Shown here piece by piece: positions 8,796 to 16,104 of a stretch of DNA of 64,000 bases. This DNA comes from Novosphingobium sp. JCM 18896. GTDB lineage: Bacteria; Pseudomonadota; Alphaproteobacteria; Sphingomonadales; Sphingomonadaceae. The position numbers were made by a program, and so were the translations under genes. Every line of letters begins with the position of its first letter. Position 1 is the stretch's first letter. The stretch spans positions 186,001-250,000 of the forward strand of contig NZ_JAPCZF010000005.1 of the NCBI RefSeq assembly GCF_025938095.1, in the 5' to 3' direction. Under the pieces are notes generated by a model. It did no database searches and was not told the DNA's origin. It saw only the letters and a list, made by a program, of their open reading frames with translations.

Positions 8796-9622
8796 ATGAT
8801 CTTGGCCAAGATTTGGGTTCTCGGCGCCTGCAGGGCAAGGTCGCCTTCGTTTCGGGCGGCCTGCGCGGCATCGGCCTCGCCTGCGTCGAGCGCTTCCTGG
8901 CCGAGGGCGCCGAGGTGGTATTGTCCGATCTCGACGCGCCCGACAGCGCCCTGGCCGGCGAAGTGCTCGGCCGGCTGGGCCAGGCGGCGAGCTACGTCCA
9001 GGCCAACGTGACGAAGGAAGCGGACTGGCAGCGCGCGCGCGACGTCGTGCAGAGCCGCCACGGCAAGCTGCATATCCTGGTCAACAACGCCGGCATCGAT
9101 CTGACCGGCCCGGTCGAGGGCCTAACCATGGAAGGCTGGCGCCGGATCATGGACATCAACGTCGACGGCGTGTTCCTCGGCGTGAAGACCTTCGTGCCCA
9201 TGCTGGCCGAGCACGGAAAGGAGTTCCGCGGCGGCGCCTCGATCGTCAACGTCAGCTCGATCATGGGGCTGGTCGGCTATACCGATACCTCGGCCTACAA
9301 CGCCAGCAAGGGTGCGGTGCGGCTGTTCACCAAGTCGATCGCGGTCGAGTTCGCCAAGAAGCAGATGCCGATCCGAGCCAACTCGCTGCATCCCGGCTTC
9401 GTCGTGACGCCGCTGCTGCAGGAAGGCTTCCAGCGCTGGGTCGAGAAGGGCGCCGCGGCCAAGGCGCAGGACCTGGTCGATGCGGTCGCCGCGCAGACCC
9501 CGCTCGGCCGCCTGGCCGATCCCGCCGAACTCGCCGCGGGCGTGTTCTTCCTCGCCAGCGAGGACAGCGCCTACATGACCGGCGCCGAACTGGTCATGGA
9601 CGGAGGATGGACCGCACAATGA
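8792..9622 (+). CDS. SDR family oxidoreductase (SDR operon, gene 2)
   Basis: 276 aa, start ATG at 8792 overlapping the previous stop by 4 bases. N-terminal VAFVSGGLRGIGLACVERF is the cofactor motif (Ser for the usual Thr), followed by VNNAG and NVSSIMGLVGYTDTSAYNAS-K, giving the Ser/Tyr/Lys catalytic set intact. C-terminal MTGAELVMDGGWTAQ is the standard ending. Three SDRs in a row imply two or more hydroxyl positions handled in sequence, or separate stereospecific dehydrogenases. Overlaps the third SDR at its stop. Confidence 0.92.
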   Translation: MNDLGQDLGSRRLQGKVAFVSGGLRGIGLACVERFLAEGAEVVLSDLDAPDSALAGEVLGRLGQAASYVQANVTKEADWQRARDVVQSRHGKLHILVNNAGIDLTGPVEGLTMEGWRRIMDINVDGVFLGVKTFVPMLAEHGKEFRGGASIVNVSSIMGLVGYTDTSAYNASKGAVRLFTKSIAVEFAKKQMPIRANSLHPGFVVTPLLQEGFQRWVEKGAAAKAQDLVDAVAAQTPLGRLADPAELAAGVFFLASEDSAYMTGAELVMDGGWTAQ

Positions 9623-10395
9623 TCGGGCTCGAAAACGTAATCGCGGTCGTCACGGGCGCCGCCGGCGGCATCGGCCGCGCGGTCGTGCGGCAGATGAAGG
9701 ACGCCGGCGCGACGGTGATCGCCACCGACCTGGCCGAGAGCGCCGAAGTGCCCGGCGCCGACCACTACCTGCGCCACGACGTCACCAGCGAGGGCGACTG
9801 GCTGGCGGTCGAGGCGCTCGCGCGCGAGACCTACGGCCGGCTCGACGCGCTGGTGAACCTCGCGGCGATCTCGATCGTCACCAAGATCGAGGACACCCCG
9901 CTGGCCGAATGGCACCGGGTCAACGCGATCAACGTCGATTCCATCATCATCGGCACGCAGATCCTGCTGCCGCTGCTCAAGGAAGGCGGCAAGGCGCGCA
10001 AGGGCGGGGCCTCGATCGTCAACTTCTCGAGCGTCGGCGGGCTGCGCGGGGCGCCGTTCAACGCGGCCTATTGCACGAGCAAGGCCGCGGTGAAAATGCT
10101 GTCGAAGTGCATGGGCGCCGAATTCGGCGCGCTCGGATACAACATCCGCTGCAATTCGGTGCACCCGGGCGGCATCGAGACGGGCATGCTCAATTCGATC
10201 ATGGATCGCTATGTCGAGCTCGGCGCGGTGCCGTCGCGCGAGGTGTCGTACAACGCGATGGTCGCGAGCCATCCGATCGGCCGGCTCGGCCGCCCCGACG
10301 AGATGGGTGGCGGCGTGGTCTACCTCTGCTCCGAAGCCGCGAGCTTCGTGACCTGCAGCGAATTCCTCATGGACGGCGGTTTCAGCCAGGTCTGA
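9619..10395 (+). CDS. SDR family oxidoreductase (SDR operon, gene 3)
   Basis: 258 aa from the ATG at 9619, which overlaps the previous gene's stop (ATGA) exactly as genes 1 and 2 overlap; an ATG at 9607 would add four residues but has its GGAGG directly abutting it. Motifs: VIAVVTGAAGGIGRAVVRQM (cofactor), VNLAAIS, NFSSVGGLRGAPFNAAYCTS-K (catalytic Ser, Tyr, Lys). C-terminal CSEFLMDGGFSQV. Followed 22 bp later by the flavoprotein gene. Likely NAD(P)-dependent alcohol/ketone interconversion in the same pathway as its neighbours (inference). Confidence 0.92.
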   Translation: MIGLENVIAVVTGAAGGIGRAVVRQMKDAGATVIATDLAESAEVPGADHYLRHDVTSEGDWLAVEALARETYGRLDALVNLAAISIVTKIEDTPLAEWHRVNAINVDSIIIGTQILLPLLKEGGKARKGGASIVNFSSVGGLRGAPFNAAYCTSKAAVKMLSKCMGAEFGALGYNIRCNSVHPGGIETGMLNSIMDRYVELGAVPSREVSYNAMVASHPIGRLGRPDEMGGGVVYLCSEAASFVTCSEFLMDGGFSQV

Positions 10396-10416
10396 ACCAG
10401 GCGCGGGAGAGAAAAG

Positions 10417-12069
10417 ATGTCGGAAGAGATGAACTGGGACCTCGAGGCCGACGTCGTCGTCCTCGGGTCCGGCGGCGCGGCCATGACGGCGGCGATCGCG
10501 GCGAAGGATTTCGGTGCCGGGGAGGTCGTGATCCTCGAGAAGTCGGGCATGGTCGGCGGCACCACCGCCATGTCGGGCGGCATGCTGTGGATCCCGAACA
10601 ATCCCTATCAGGTCGAGGCCGGCATCGCCGATTCCGATGACGAGGTGGTCGCCTATCTCGATGCCCTGGCGCCCGGACAGCTCGATCCCGAGACCCTGGG
10701 CGCCTTCCTCGAAGGCGGGCCCGAGCTGATCCGCTACCTGATCGACAAGACGCCGGTGCGCTTCCACGCCTATGCCGACTTTCCCGACTATCAGCCCTAT
10801 CTGCCCGGCGCCAAGCCCGACGGCGGGCGCTCGCTCGACAACGAGGCCTTCTCGTTCGCGACGCTGGGCAAGTGGGCGACGCGGGTCAATCCGACCAAGA
10901 TGGCCTACCCGGTGCGTGGCAGCCTGATGGAGGCGATCCAGGGCACGCTCGACGCGGCGACCTTGGCCGAGCGCGAGGAAGGCGACTATCGCGGGCTCGG
11001 CCAGGCGCTCGCCGGCTCGCTGTTCAAGGCCGTGCTCGACCGCGAGATCCCGGTCGAGTTCGAGAAGCGCGCGCGCAAGCTCGTGAAAGATGATGACCGC
11101 GTGATCGGCGTCATCGCCGAGGACGCCAATGGCCGCGACTTCCGCGTCCGCGCACGGCGCGGCGTGGTCATCGCCACGGGCGGGTTCGAGTGGAACGAGC
11201 AGCTGGTGAAGACCTTCCTGCGCGGTCCGCTGACCGGCCCGGTCTCGGTGCCCGAGAACGAGGGTGACGGCCTGATCATGGCGATCGAGGCCGGCGCGCA
11301 GCTCGGCAACATGCAGCATGCGTTCTGGCAGCAGTCGGTGCTCGAATTCAAACCGCAGCATCGCAACGCCAAGCCCAACTACCTGCTCGGTTCGGACGAG
11401 CGCGCGCGGCCCGGCGCGATCCTGGTCAACGCCAAGGGCAAGCGCTTCGTCAACGAGGCGGCCAACTACAACGCGATGGGCAAGGCGATGCACGCCTTCG
11501 ACGCGGGCACCCATTCCTATGCGAACCTGCCCTACTGGCTGATCTTCGATCAGCGCTATCGCGGCAAGTATCCGCTGTTCAACGCCATGCCGTCATCGCC
11601 GCTGCCAAGCTTCGTGATGCAGGCCGACACGCTCGAGGCGCTGGCCGAAATCGCCGGGATCGACGCGGCCGGGCTGGCGGCGACGGTCGAGCGGTTCAAC
11701 GGCATGGTCCGCCAGGGCCACGACGACGATTTCAACCGCGGCGACAACACCTACGACAACTTCTATATGTGGGGCGACGCCGAGTTCGAGCCGCCGTACC
11801 GCACGCTCGGCCTGATCGACCAGGGCCCCTACTACGCGGTCAAGATGGAACCGGGCGCGCTCGGCACCTCGGGTGGCCCCAAGACCAACGGCGACGCGCA
11901 GGTGCTCGACTGGCAGGGCGAGCCGATCCCCGGCCTCTACGCCGCGGGCAATGCCATGGCGGCGGTGCTGGGCGAGGGCTACGGCGGCGCCGGCGGTACC
12001 CTGGGGCCGGGCATGACCTTCGGCTATCTCGCGGGCAAGCATTTGGGGACGCACTTGCCAAACCGGTAA
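10417..12069 (+). CDS. FAD-dependent oxidoreductase, 3-ketosteroid delta1-dehydrogenase-like
   Basis: 550 aa; GGGAGAG before the ATG. The N-terminal dinucleotide fold is VVVLGSGGAAMTAAIAA at about residue 14, followed by LEKSGMVGGTTAMSGGMLWI. The C-terminus has GLYAAGNAMAAVLGEGYGGA then GGTLGPGMTFGYLAG. The Tyr-x3-Gly of EGYGGAG sits where ketosteroid delta1-dehydrogenases carry catalytic Tyr and Gly. Such enzymes remove 1,2-hydrogens from cyclic ketones; fumarate-reductase-like relatives are the alternative. Last gene of the SDR operon, which fits oxidation of an SDR-made ring ketone (inference). A second, diverged homologue is at 56664-58328. Confidence 0.88.
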   Translation: MSEEMNWDLEADVVVLGSGGAAMTAAIAAKDFGAGEVVILEKSGMVGGTTAMSGGMLWIPNNPYQVEAGIADSDDEVVAYLDALAPGQLDPETLGAFLEGGPELIRYLIDKTPVRFHAYADFPDYQPYLPGAKPDGGRSLDNEAFSFATLGKWATRVNPTKMAYPVRGSLMEAIQGTLDAATLAEREEGDYRGLGQALAGSLFKAVLDREIPVEFEKRARKLVKDDDRVIGVIAEDANGRDFRVRARRGVVIATGGFEWNEQLVKTFLRGPLTGPVSVPENEGDGLIMAIEAGAQLGNMQHAFWQQSVLEFKPQHRNAKPNYLLGSDERARPGAILVNAKGKRFVNEAANYNAMGKAMHAFDAGTHSYANLPYWLIFDQRYRGKYPLFNAMPSSPLPSFVMQADTLEALAEIAGIDAAGLAATVERFNGMVRQGHDDDFNRGDNTYDNFYMWGDAEFEPPYRTLGLIDQGPYYAVKMEPGALGTSGGPKTNGDAQVLDWQGEPIPGLYAAGNAMAAVLGEGYGGAGGTLGPGMTFGYLAGKHLGTHLPNR

Positions 12070-12109
12070 CAATCGCTATCTTACCTTCGTCTTACTTCGG
12101 AGGTTCGCT

Positions 12110-12382
12110 GTGGGCGTGCAGGAACGGCTGACGACCGTGATTTCGACCAAGGGGCAGGTGATCCTGCCCAAGGCCATTCGCGACCAGCGGCAATGGGGAG
12201 CGGGCACGAAACTGACGGTGGAAGAGACCGCCGATGGCGTCCTCCTCAAGCCGGCGCCGGCGTTCGCGCCATCGACCGTGGATGCGGTGTTCGCTTCGCT
12301 GAAATACGAAGGCACGGCCTTGTCGATCGACGAGATGGACGTCGCTGTTGCCCGTGAAGCGAAGCGCCGTGCGCGCGATTGA
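12110..12382 (+). CDS. vapB: VapB-type antitoxin, AbrB/SpoVT fold
   Basis: 90 aa from a GTG at 12110 with GGAGG seven bases upstream. N-terminal swapped-hairpin DNA-binding domain: LTTVISTKGQVILPKAIRDQ, as in AbrB/MazE/VapB antitoxins. The C-terminal part (KYEGTALSIDEMDVAVAREA) is the toxin-wrapping segment. It overlaps the PIN-domain toxin gene by 14 bases, the usual antitoxin-toxin layout. It should bind its own promoter, which would lie in the 40-bp gap after the flavoprotein gene, where ATCTTACCTTCGTCTTA is relatively AT-rich. Confidence 0.92.
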   Translation: MGVQERLTTVISTKGQVILPKAIRDQRQWGAGTKLTVEETADGVLLKPAPAFAPSTVDAVFASLKYEGTALSIDEMDVAVAREAKRRARD

Positions 12383-12758
12383 CACCAACATCGTCATCCG
12401 GTTCCTGACCGCCGATGACAAGCGGCAGGCCGAGGCTGCCCGCGCGGTGATCTCGGGTGGCGATATTTTTATCCCGACGACGGTGCTGCTCGAAAGCGAG
12501 TGGGTTTTGCGCAGCGCCTACGGGTTGACCGCCGGAGAGATCGTTGCCGGCTTGCGCGGCCTGGCCGGCTTGCCGGGAATCTCCGTGGAAGAGCCGTTTC
12601 TGCTTGCCCAGGCGCTGACGTGGATGAGCGAGGGCATGGATTTCGCCGATGCGCTGCATCTGGCGAAATCCGGTGATTGCAGGGCATTTCTAACGTTCGA
12701 CCAGAAGTTGATCAAAGCGGCTGGCCTGCAAGCCTCTATCTTGGTGGAAACGCCGTAG
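12369..12758 (+). CDS. vapC: VapC-type toxin, PIN-domain ribonuclease
   Basis: 129 aa from the GTG at 12369 (VRAIDTNIVIRFLTADD), the N-terminus expected for VapC; upstream in-frame TTG/GTG codons would add 5-7 residues. PIN-domain acidic residues are visible: D in AIDTN, E in LLESEWVL, D in MDFADALHL and D in FLTFDQKL. It cleaves RNA (tRNA or rRNA in known cases) when freed from VapB. The pair sits in a catabolic region between the SDR operon and a convergent Rieske operon, consistent with an accessory segment. Confidence 0.92.
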   Translation: MRAIDTNIVIRFLTADDKRQAEAARAVISGGDIFIPTTVLLESEWVLRSAYGLTAGEIVAGLRGLAGLPGISVEEPFLLAQALTWMSEGMDFADALHLAKSGDCRAFLTFDQKLIKAAGLQASILVETP

Positions 12759-12796
12759 GCTTGGGGCGGAGGGAGGCACAGGCCGATAAACTGCCC

Positions 12797-13219
12797 TCAA
12801 CCCGTCGGTATCAACATCTTTACGCCCACCCGCGCGATCTTCCAGCTCTCCGTTTCGCGCACCACGTCAAAAGTGTAGCGAGCCTTGACCTCGAGATCGC
12901 TGCCGTCGGTGCCGCGGCTGTAGCCGTGGACATAGGCCTGTGCCGTGGCGCCGTCGGCGGCATAGTCGACCAGCGCGAAATTGCTCAGGAAGTGCGCGTT
13001 GTGCGCCATGGTCGGGAAGGCGCCGGCGAAGAAGCCGCGGATCGCCGCGCGGCCCTCGAAGTGGCCGAGGCCGAGTTCGGCGAGATCGTAGACCCCGCCC
13101 TCGGTGAACAGCGTAGCCACCCCGTCGACGTCACCGATCCGGTCGACCGCCGTGCAATAGGCGACGGCCAGGTCCTCGATCGCCAGGCGGTCCTCAAGCG
13201 GGATGGCCGCGACGGGCAT
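12797..13219 (-). CDS. SnoaL/NTF2-like protein downstream of Rieske copy 2
   Basis: 140 aa from the ATG at 13219, two bases after the upstream Rieske stop; a GTG at 13225 would overlap that stop. The start EDRLAIEDLAVAYCTAVDRI and the middle FEGRAAIRGFFAGAF are typical of the NTF2 superfamily with a cone-shaped alpha+beta pocket; the end WKIARVGVKMLIPTG is the last beta strand. Beta subunits of ring-hydroxylating dioxygenases share this fold, so it may be a small subunit of the adjacent oxygenase; a stand-alone isomerase or dehydratase of the SnoaL/ketosteroid-isomerase kind is the alternative. Confidence 0.85.
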   Translation of the reverse strand: MPVAAIPLEDRLAIEDLAVAYCTAVDRIGDVDGVATLFTEGGVYDLAELGLGHFEGRAAIRGFFAGAFPTMAHNAHFLSNFALVDYAADGATAQAYVHGYSRGTDGSDLEVKARYTFDVVRETESWKIARVGVKMLIPTG

Positions 13220-13221
13220 GA

Positions 13222-14541
13222 TCACTGGCCCAGCACCATGTCGTTGAGCAACTCGTGGAACCGCTGCACGCGCTTTTCCTGGAGCGGTAGCAGGCAGCCC
13301 TTGAACCCGCGCGAGTTGAGGCCCTGCTGCTGGCTGGTGCCGATCGACAGGTCCTGGTCGGCGACATAGCCGACCGAGACGCCGTCGCCGTAGACCGAGT
13401 GCCGCTTGAGCGCGTCGTGGCGCAGCGGTAGCGGGCCGACCGGGGTCTCGACCTCCTTCATCCCGGGCACCGGCGGATAGAGGCACCAGTGCTGAAACAC
13501 GCATTTCTCGGGATCGGTCGGGTGCGGCTCGGTGCGCAGGATCTGGCACTGCTCGGGCGACATGGTGATCGTCAGGTTGGGGAACAGCGTGCAGTGGAAA
13601 TAGTCGACCAGCTGCTGGTCGGTCATCTGGTCGTAATTGGCATAGCCGCGCTCGGGCCCGAGCCGGCGCTTGGCCTCGACGATCGCCGCGCGCACCTCGT
13701 CGGTGCGGCCCTTGTAGAGTGCGGGATCGATACCCCAGGCCTGGGCGATCGCGTCGAGCGGGGTGGGCACTTCGCCCGAGGCGTAGTCCTTGCGCGTCGT
13801 CGCTTGGTGGCCCTTCATCCACATCGAATTGTGGCCCGAAGGGTACATCTCGAACAGCGTGTCGGGCAGGCCATCGTTGATGAAGGTGGCCAGTTCGGGG
13901 TGGATCGTCGGGAGGTGGTAGCTTTCGTTGAAATTGTCGCGGATGATTTTCCAGTTGAACTCGCAGTCGGCCGAGACGTTGAGCACGCGCACCCAGTTCT
14001 CGAGGCCATAGCCGGCGAGGCGTTCGGGGAAGGGCGCCAGCCATTCGTGCAGCGGCGCCACGTCGTCGTCCATGCACCAGAAGACGAAGGGCCCCCAGGT
14101 CTCGCAGCGCAGCTCGGACAGGTGGACGCGGCCGCAGGGATTGCCGCTCTCGAAATCGTCGGGGTCCTGGACCTGGATCAAGGTGCCGTCGAGGTCGTAC
14201 TTCCAGCCGTGGTAGCCGCAGGTGATCGCCGGCACGCTGGTCGTCTCGCCCAGGATCAGCCGGTTGCCGCGGTGCGGGCACGAATTGTAGAAGGCGCAGA
14301 CCGAGCCGTCCTCTTGGCGGACCAGGATCACCGATTCCTTGGCGAAGTTGTGGCGCACGATGTCGCCCTCGTCCTCGAGATCGGCGAGCACGCCGCCCAG
14401 GTGCCAGACCTTGGGCCAGAGGTTCTTGATCTCGAGGTCCATCCAGTCCTTCGAGATATAGCGATCGGCGGTGATCGCATCGCCGCGAACCGGCTGGTCG
14501 AATTCGGGCGAGTAACGGGAAACCTTGCTCTCGGCGTTCAT
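13222..14541 (-). CDS. Rieske [2Fe-2S] ring-hydroxylating oxygenase, alpha subunit (copy 2)
   Basis: 439 aa from the ATG at 14541 (GAGGATG upstream). Rieske ligands C88-x-H90 (CPHRGNRL) and C108-x2-H111 (CGYHGWKY). Mononuclear iron site in IIRDNFNESYHLPTIHPE, with H-x4-H. The domain order (Rieske, then catalytic) and length are those of alpha subunits acting on aromatic or alicyclic acids. It is the middle gene of a three-gene minus-strand operon: NTF2-like protein, this oxygenase, NTF2-like protein, with gaps of 23 and 2 bp. No ferredoxin or reductase gene is present locally. Confidence 0.93.
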   Translation of the reverse strand: MNAESKVSRYSPEFDQPVRGDAITADRYISKDWMDLEIKNLWPKVWHLGGVLADLEDEGDIVRHNFAKESVILVRQEDGSVCAFYNSCPHRGNRLILGETTSVPAITCGYHGWKYDLDGTLIQVQDPDDFESGNPCGRVHLSELRCETWGPFVFWCMDDDVAPLHEWLAPFPERLAGYGLENWVRVLNVSADCEFNWKIIRDNFNESYHLPTIHPELATFINDGLPDTLFEMYPSGHNSMWMKGHQATTRKDYASGEVPTPLDAIAQAWGIDPALYKGRTDEVRAAIVEAKRRLGPERGYANYDQMTDQQLVDYFHCTLFPNLTITMSPEQCQILRTEPHPTDPEKCVFQHWCLYPPVPGMKEVETPVGPLPLRHDALKRHSVYGDGVSVGYVADQDLSIGTSQQQGLNSRGFKGCLLPLQEKRVQRFHELLNDMVLGQ

Positions 14542-14564
14542 TGGGGCATCCTCAGGAACCGCGA

Positions 14565-15107
14565 TCAGCGCGCCCAGACGCGCGTGTCGCTGAAGTCTTC
14601 TCCACGGCGTCCGGCGCGGTTGGTCGTGGGGTTGGCGGCAAAGAAGCCGTGGTCGGCCGGATCGTCCTTCACCCAGTCGGTGATAAGCTTGCGCCGGACG
14701 ATCCTCCACTCGCCATTCTTACAGGCGTAGTCGTCGACGTAGCGACCGGCGATGAACAGGTCGCGCGGGTTTCCGGCAGGGTCGCGGATGCCGTGCCAGG
14801 CCTGGAAATAGCATTCGCCCCTAGCCGTCTTAATGGGGCCGGTATTGCTGCCGTCGATCTCTATCCGCACCTGGCCGAGCAGGTGGTGCGAGGCGTCCAT
14901 GGCGCCGAGGAAATCCTGGCAGAAGCCGACGAATTCGCCGGCATCGCCGACGAAGATCCCCGCATCGATCTGGGCGTCGTCGTGGAAGGCGCTGCGCTGG
15001 AGCGCCGGGTCGAGCCGGTCGAGCCCGCGCATGTAGCGGTGCACGGCTTCGGTGATGTCGCGCCGTGCGGCGAGATCGCGCACCTCGGCTTCGAGATCGA
15101 ACGGCAT
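14565..15107 (-). CDS. SnoaL/NTF2-like protein upstream of Rieske copy 2
   Basis: 180 aa from the ATG at 15107 with GGGAGAAG upstream. N-terminal DLEAEVRDLAARRDITEAVH then RYMRGLDRLDPALQ, the alpha-helical lead-in of aromatic dioxygenase beta-like/SnoaL proteins, then HHLLGQVRIEIDGSN and EWRIVRRKLITDWV as core strands. At 180 residues it is close to true dioxygenase beta subunits and longer than the 140-aa homologue on the other side of the oxygenase. First gene of the operon, divergent from the SDR at 15244. A beta-subunit role is inference; a free-standing lyase or isomerase is possible. Confidence 0.87.
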   Translation of the reverse strand: MPFDLEAEVRDLAARRDITEAVHRYMRGLDRLDPALQRSAFHDDAQIDAGIFVGDAGEFVGFCQDFLGAMDASHHLLGQVRIEIDGSNTGPIKTARGECYFQAWHGIRDPAGNPRDLFIAGRYVDDYACKNGEWRIVRRKLITDWVKDDPADHGFFAANPTTNRAGRRGEDFSDTRVWAR

Positions 15108-15243
15108 GGCTTCTCCCGGTGTTGTCGAAGCCAGTCTGCCACTGCGCGCGGCGCGGCATATCTGGCACTTCGGACAGTTTTGCCGCCTTGCCGCGCTCCT
15201 ACGATGGCCTAGGTTCGCGCTCGGCGAACGAAGGAGAGGATCG

Positions 15244-15930
15244 ATGGCGAATGTGGCGATCACTGGCGCGGGGCGTGGCATCGCGCTCGAACTGGCGCGC
15301 CAGCATGTGGCGCAGGGCGACCGCGTCTACGCCCTGGCGCGCGATCCGGCGGGCGCAGAGGCGCTGAACGCGCTGGCTGCGCAATCTAACGGGCTGCTTT
15401 CGGTGCACGCGATGGACGTCACCGACGATGCCTCGGTCAAGGCCGGGGCCGCCGATACCGGCGCGGCGCCGATCGACCTGCTCTACAACGTCGCGGGCAT
15501 CCTCGGTACGCCCGGCGCACAGCTCGAAAGTGTCGACTGGGCCGAGTTCGACCAGTCGATCGAGGTCATGGTCAAAGGGCCGCTGCGCGTGCTGCTGGCC
15601 TTCCTGCCGCGGATGCAGGCGGGATCGAAGGTGATGAACATTTCGAGCCAGCTGGCGGCCTCGACCTGGCCCTATGGCGGCTTCTACGACTACGGCGCGG
15701 CCAAGGCCGGGCTCAACCGGATGATGCGATCGGTGGCGATCGACCTCAAGGACCGCGGCGTGATCGTCGGGCTGATCCACCCCGGCTATGTCCAGACCGA
15801 CATGGGCGGCGCGGGTGCCGACATCACCCCCGAGGACAGCGCCACCGGCGTCCGCAAGCTGGCCGAGGGCTGGACGCTCGACCGGACCGGCGGGTTCTAC
15901 AAGTGGAACGGCGAAGAGCACGCTTGGTGA
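15244..15930 (+). CDS. SDR family oxidoreductase (C-factor-like)
   Basis: 228 aa; AAGGAGAGG before the ATG at 15244. The start is MANVAITGAGRGIALELARQ with very little sequence before the cofactor motif, and the catalytic set is NISSQLAASTWPYGGF then YDYGAAK. The short length, the LLYNVAGI motif and the ending WTLDRTGGFYKWNGEEHAW are typical of the csgA-like branch of SDRs. Divergent from the Rieske copy 2 operon. Substrate unknown. Confidence 0.9.
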   Translation: MANVAITGAGRGIALELARQHVAQGDRVYALARDPAGAEALNALAAQSNGLLSVHAMDVTDDASVKAGAADTGAAPIDLLYNVAGILGTPGAQLESVDWAEFDQSIEVMVKGPLRVLLAFLPRMQAGSKVMNISSQLAASTWPYGGFYDYGAAKAGLNRMMRSVAIDLKDRGVIVGLIHPGYVQTDMGGAGADITPEDSATGVRKLAEGWTLDRTGGFYKWNGEEHAW

Positions 15931-15980
15931 GCCACCCTCATCCAAGTTCCGCTAGCCGCTGACGCAGCAAGCTGCGCTAT

Positions 15981-16042
15981 CCTTCTCCCGCCAGCGGGAG
16001 AAGGTAAGAGCTAGTCAAACCCTCTCCCGCTGGCGGGAGAGG
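15981..16042. repeat. Twin palindromic hairpins, REP-like
   Basis: Two near-identical palindromes: 15981-16004 (CCTTCTCCCGC-CA-GCGGGAGAAGG) and 16021-16042 (CCTCTCCCGC-TG-GCGGGAGAGG). They lie between convergent SDR and Rieske genes. GC-rich stems of this kind are scattered in sphingomonad genomes; here they may also act as a bidirectional terminator or mRNA-end protector, though no T-run follows. Confidence 0.75.
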
Positions 16043-16104
16043 AGCGAGACTTATTGAGCGAAGCGAAATTAGTCGCAGCGGTGAGGGTGGCCGCGCCGCC
16101 CCCC

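Noticed and set aside
9571..11514. A 647-codon open frame antisense to the third SDR and the flavoprotein
   Set aside because: It mirrors two well-supported genes, its product is low-complexity (rich in Arg, Asp, His, Gly) and it matches no family. GC-rich coding DNA often leaves such frames open.
7896..15190. Similar short motif (GACGGTTTTGACG and GACAGTTTTGCCG) in the gaps near 7.9 and 15.17 kb
   Set aside because: Only two copies, 11 of 13 matches, and no consistent -10 or promoter spacing; too weak to call a shared operator.
15981..16042. Possible CRISPR array from the twin palindromes
   Set aside because: Only two units, palindromic, with a 16-bp spacer and no cas genes.
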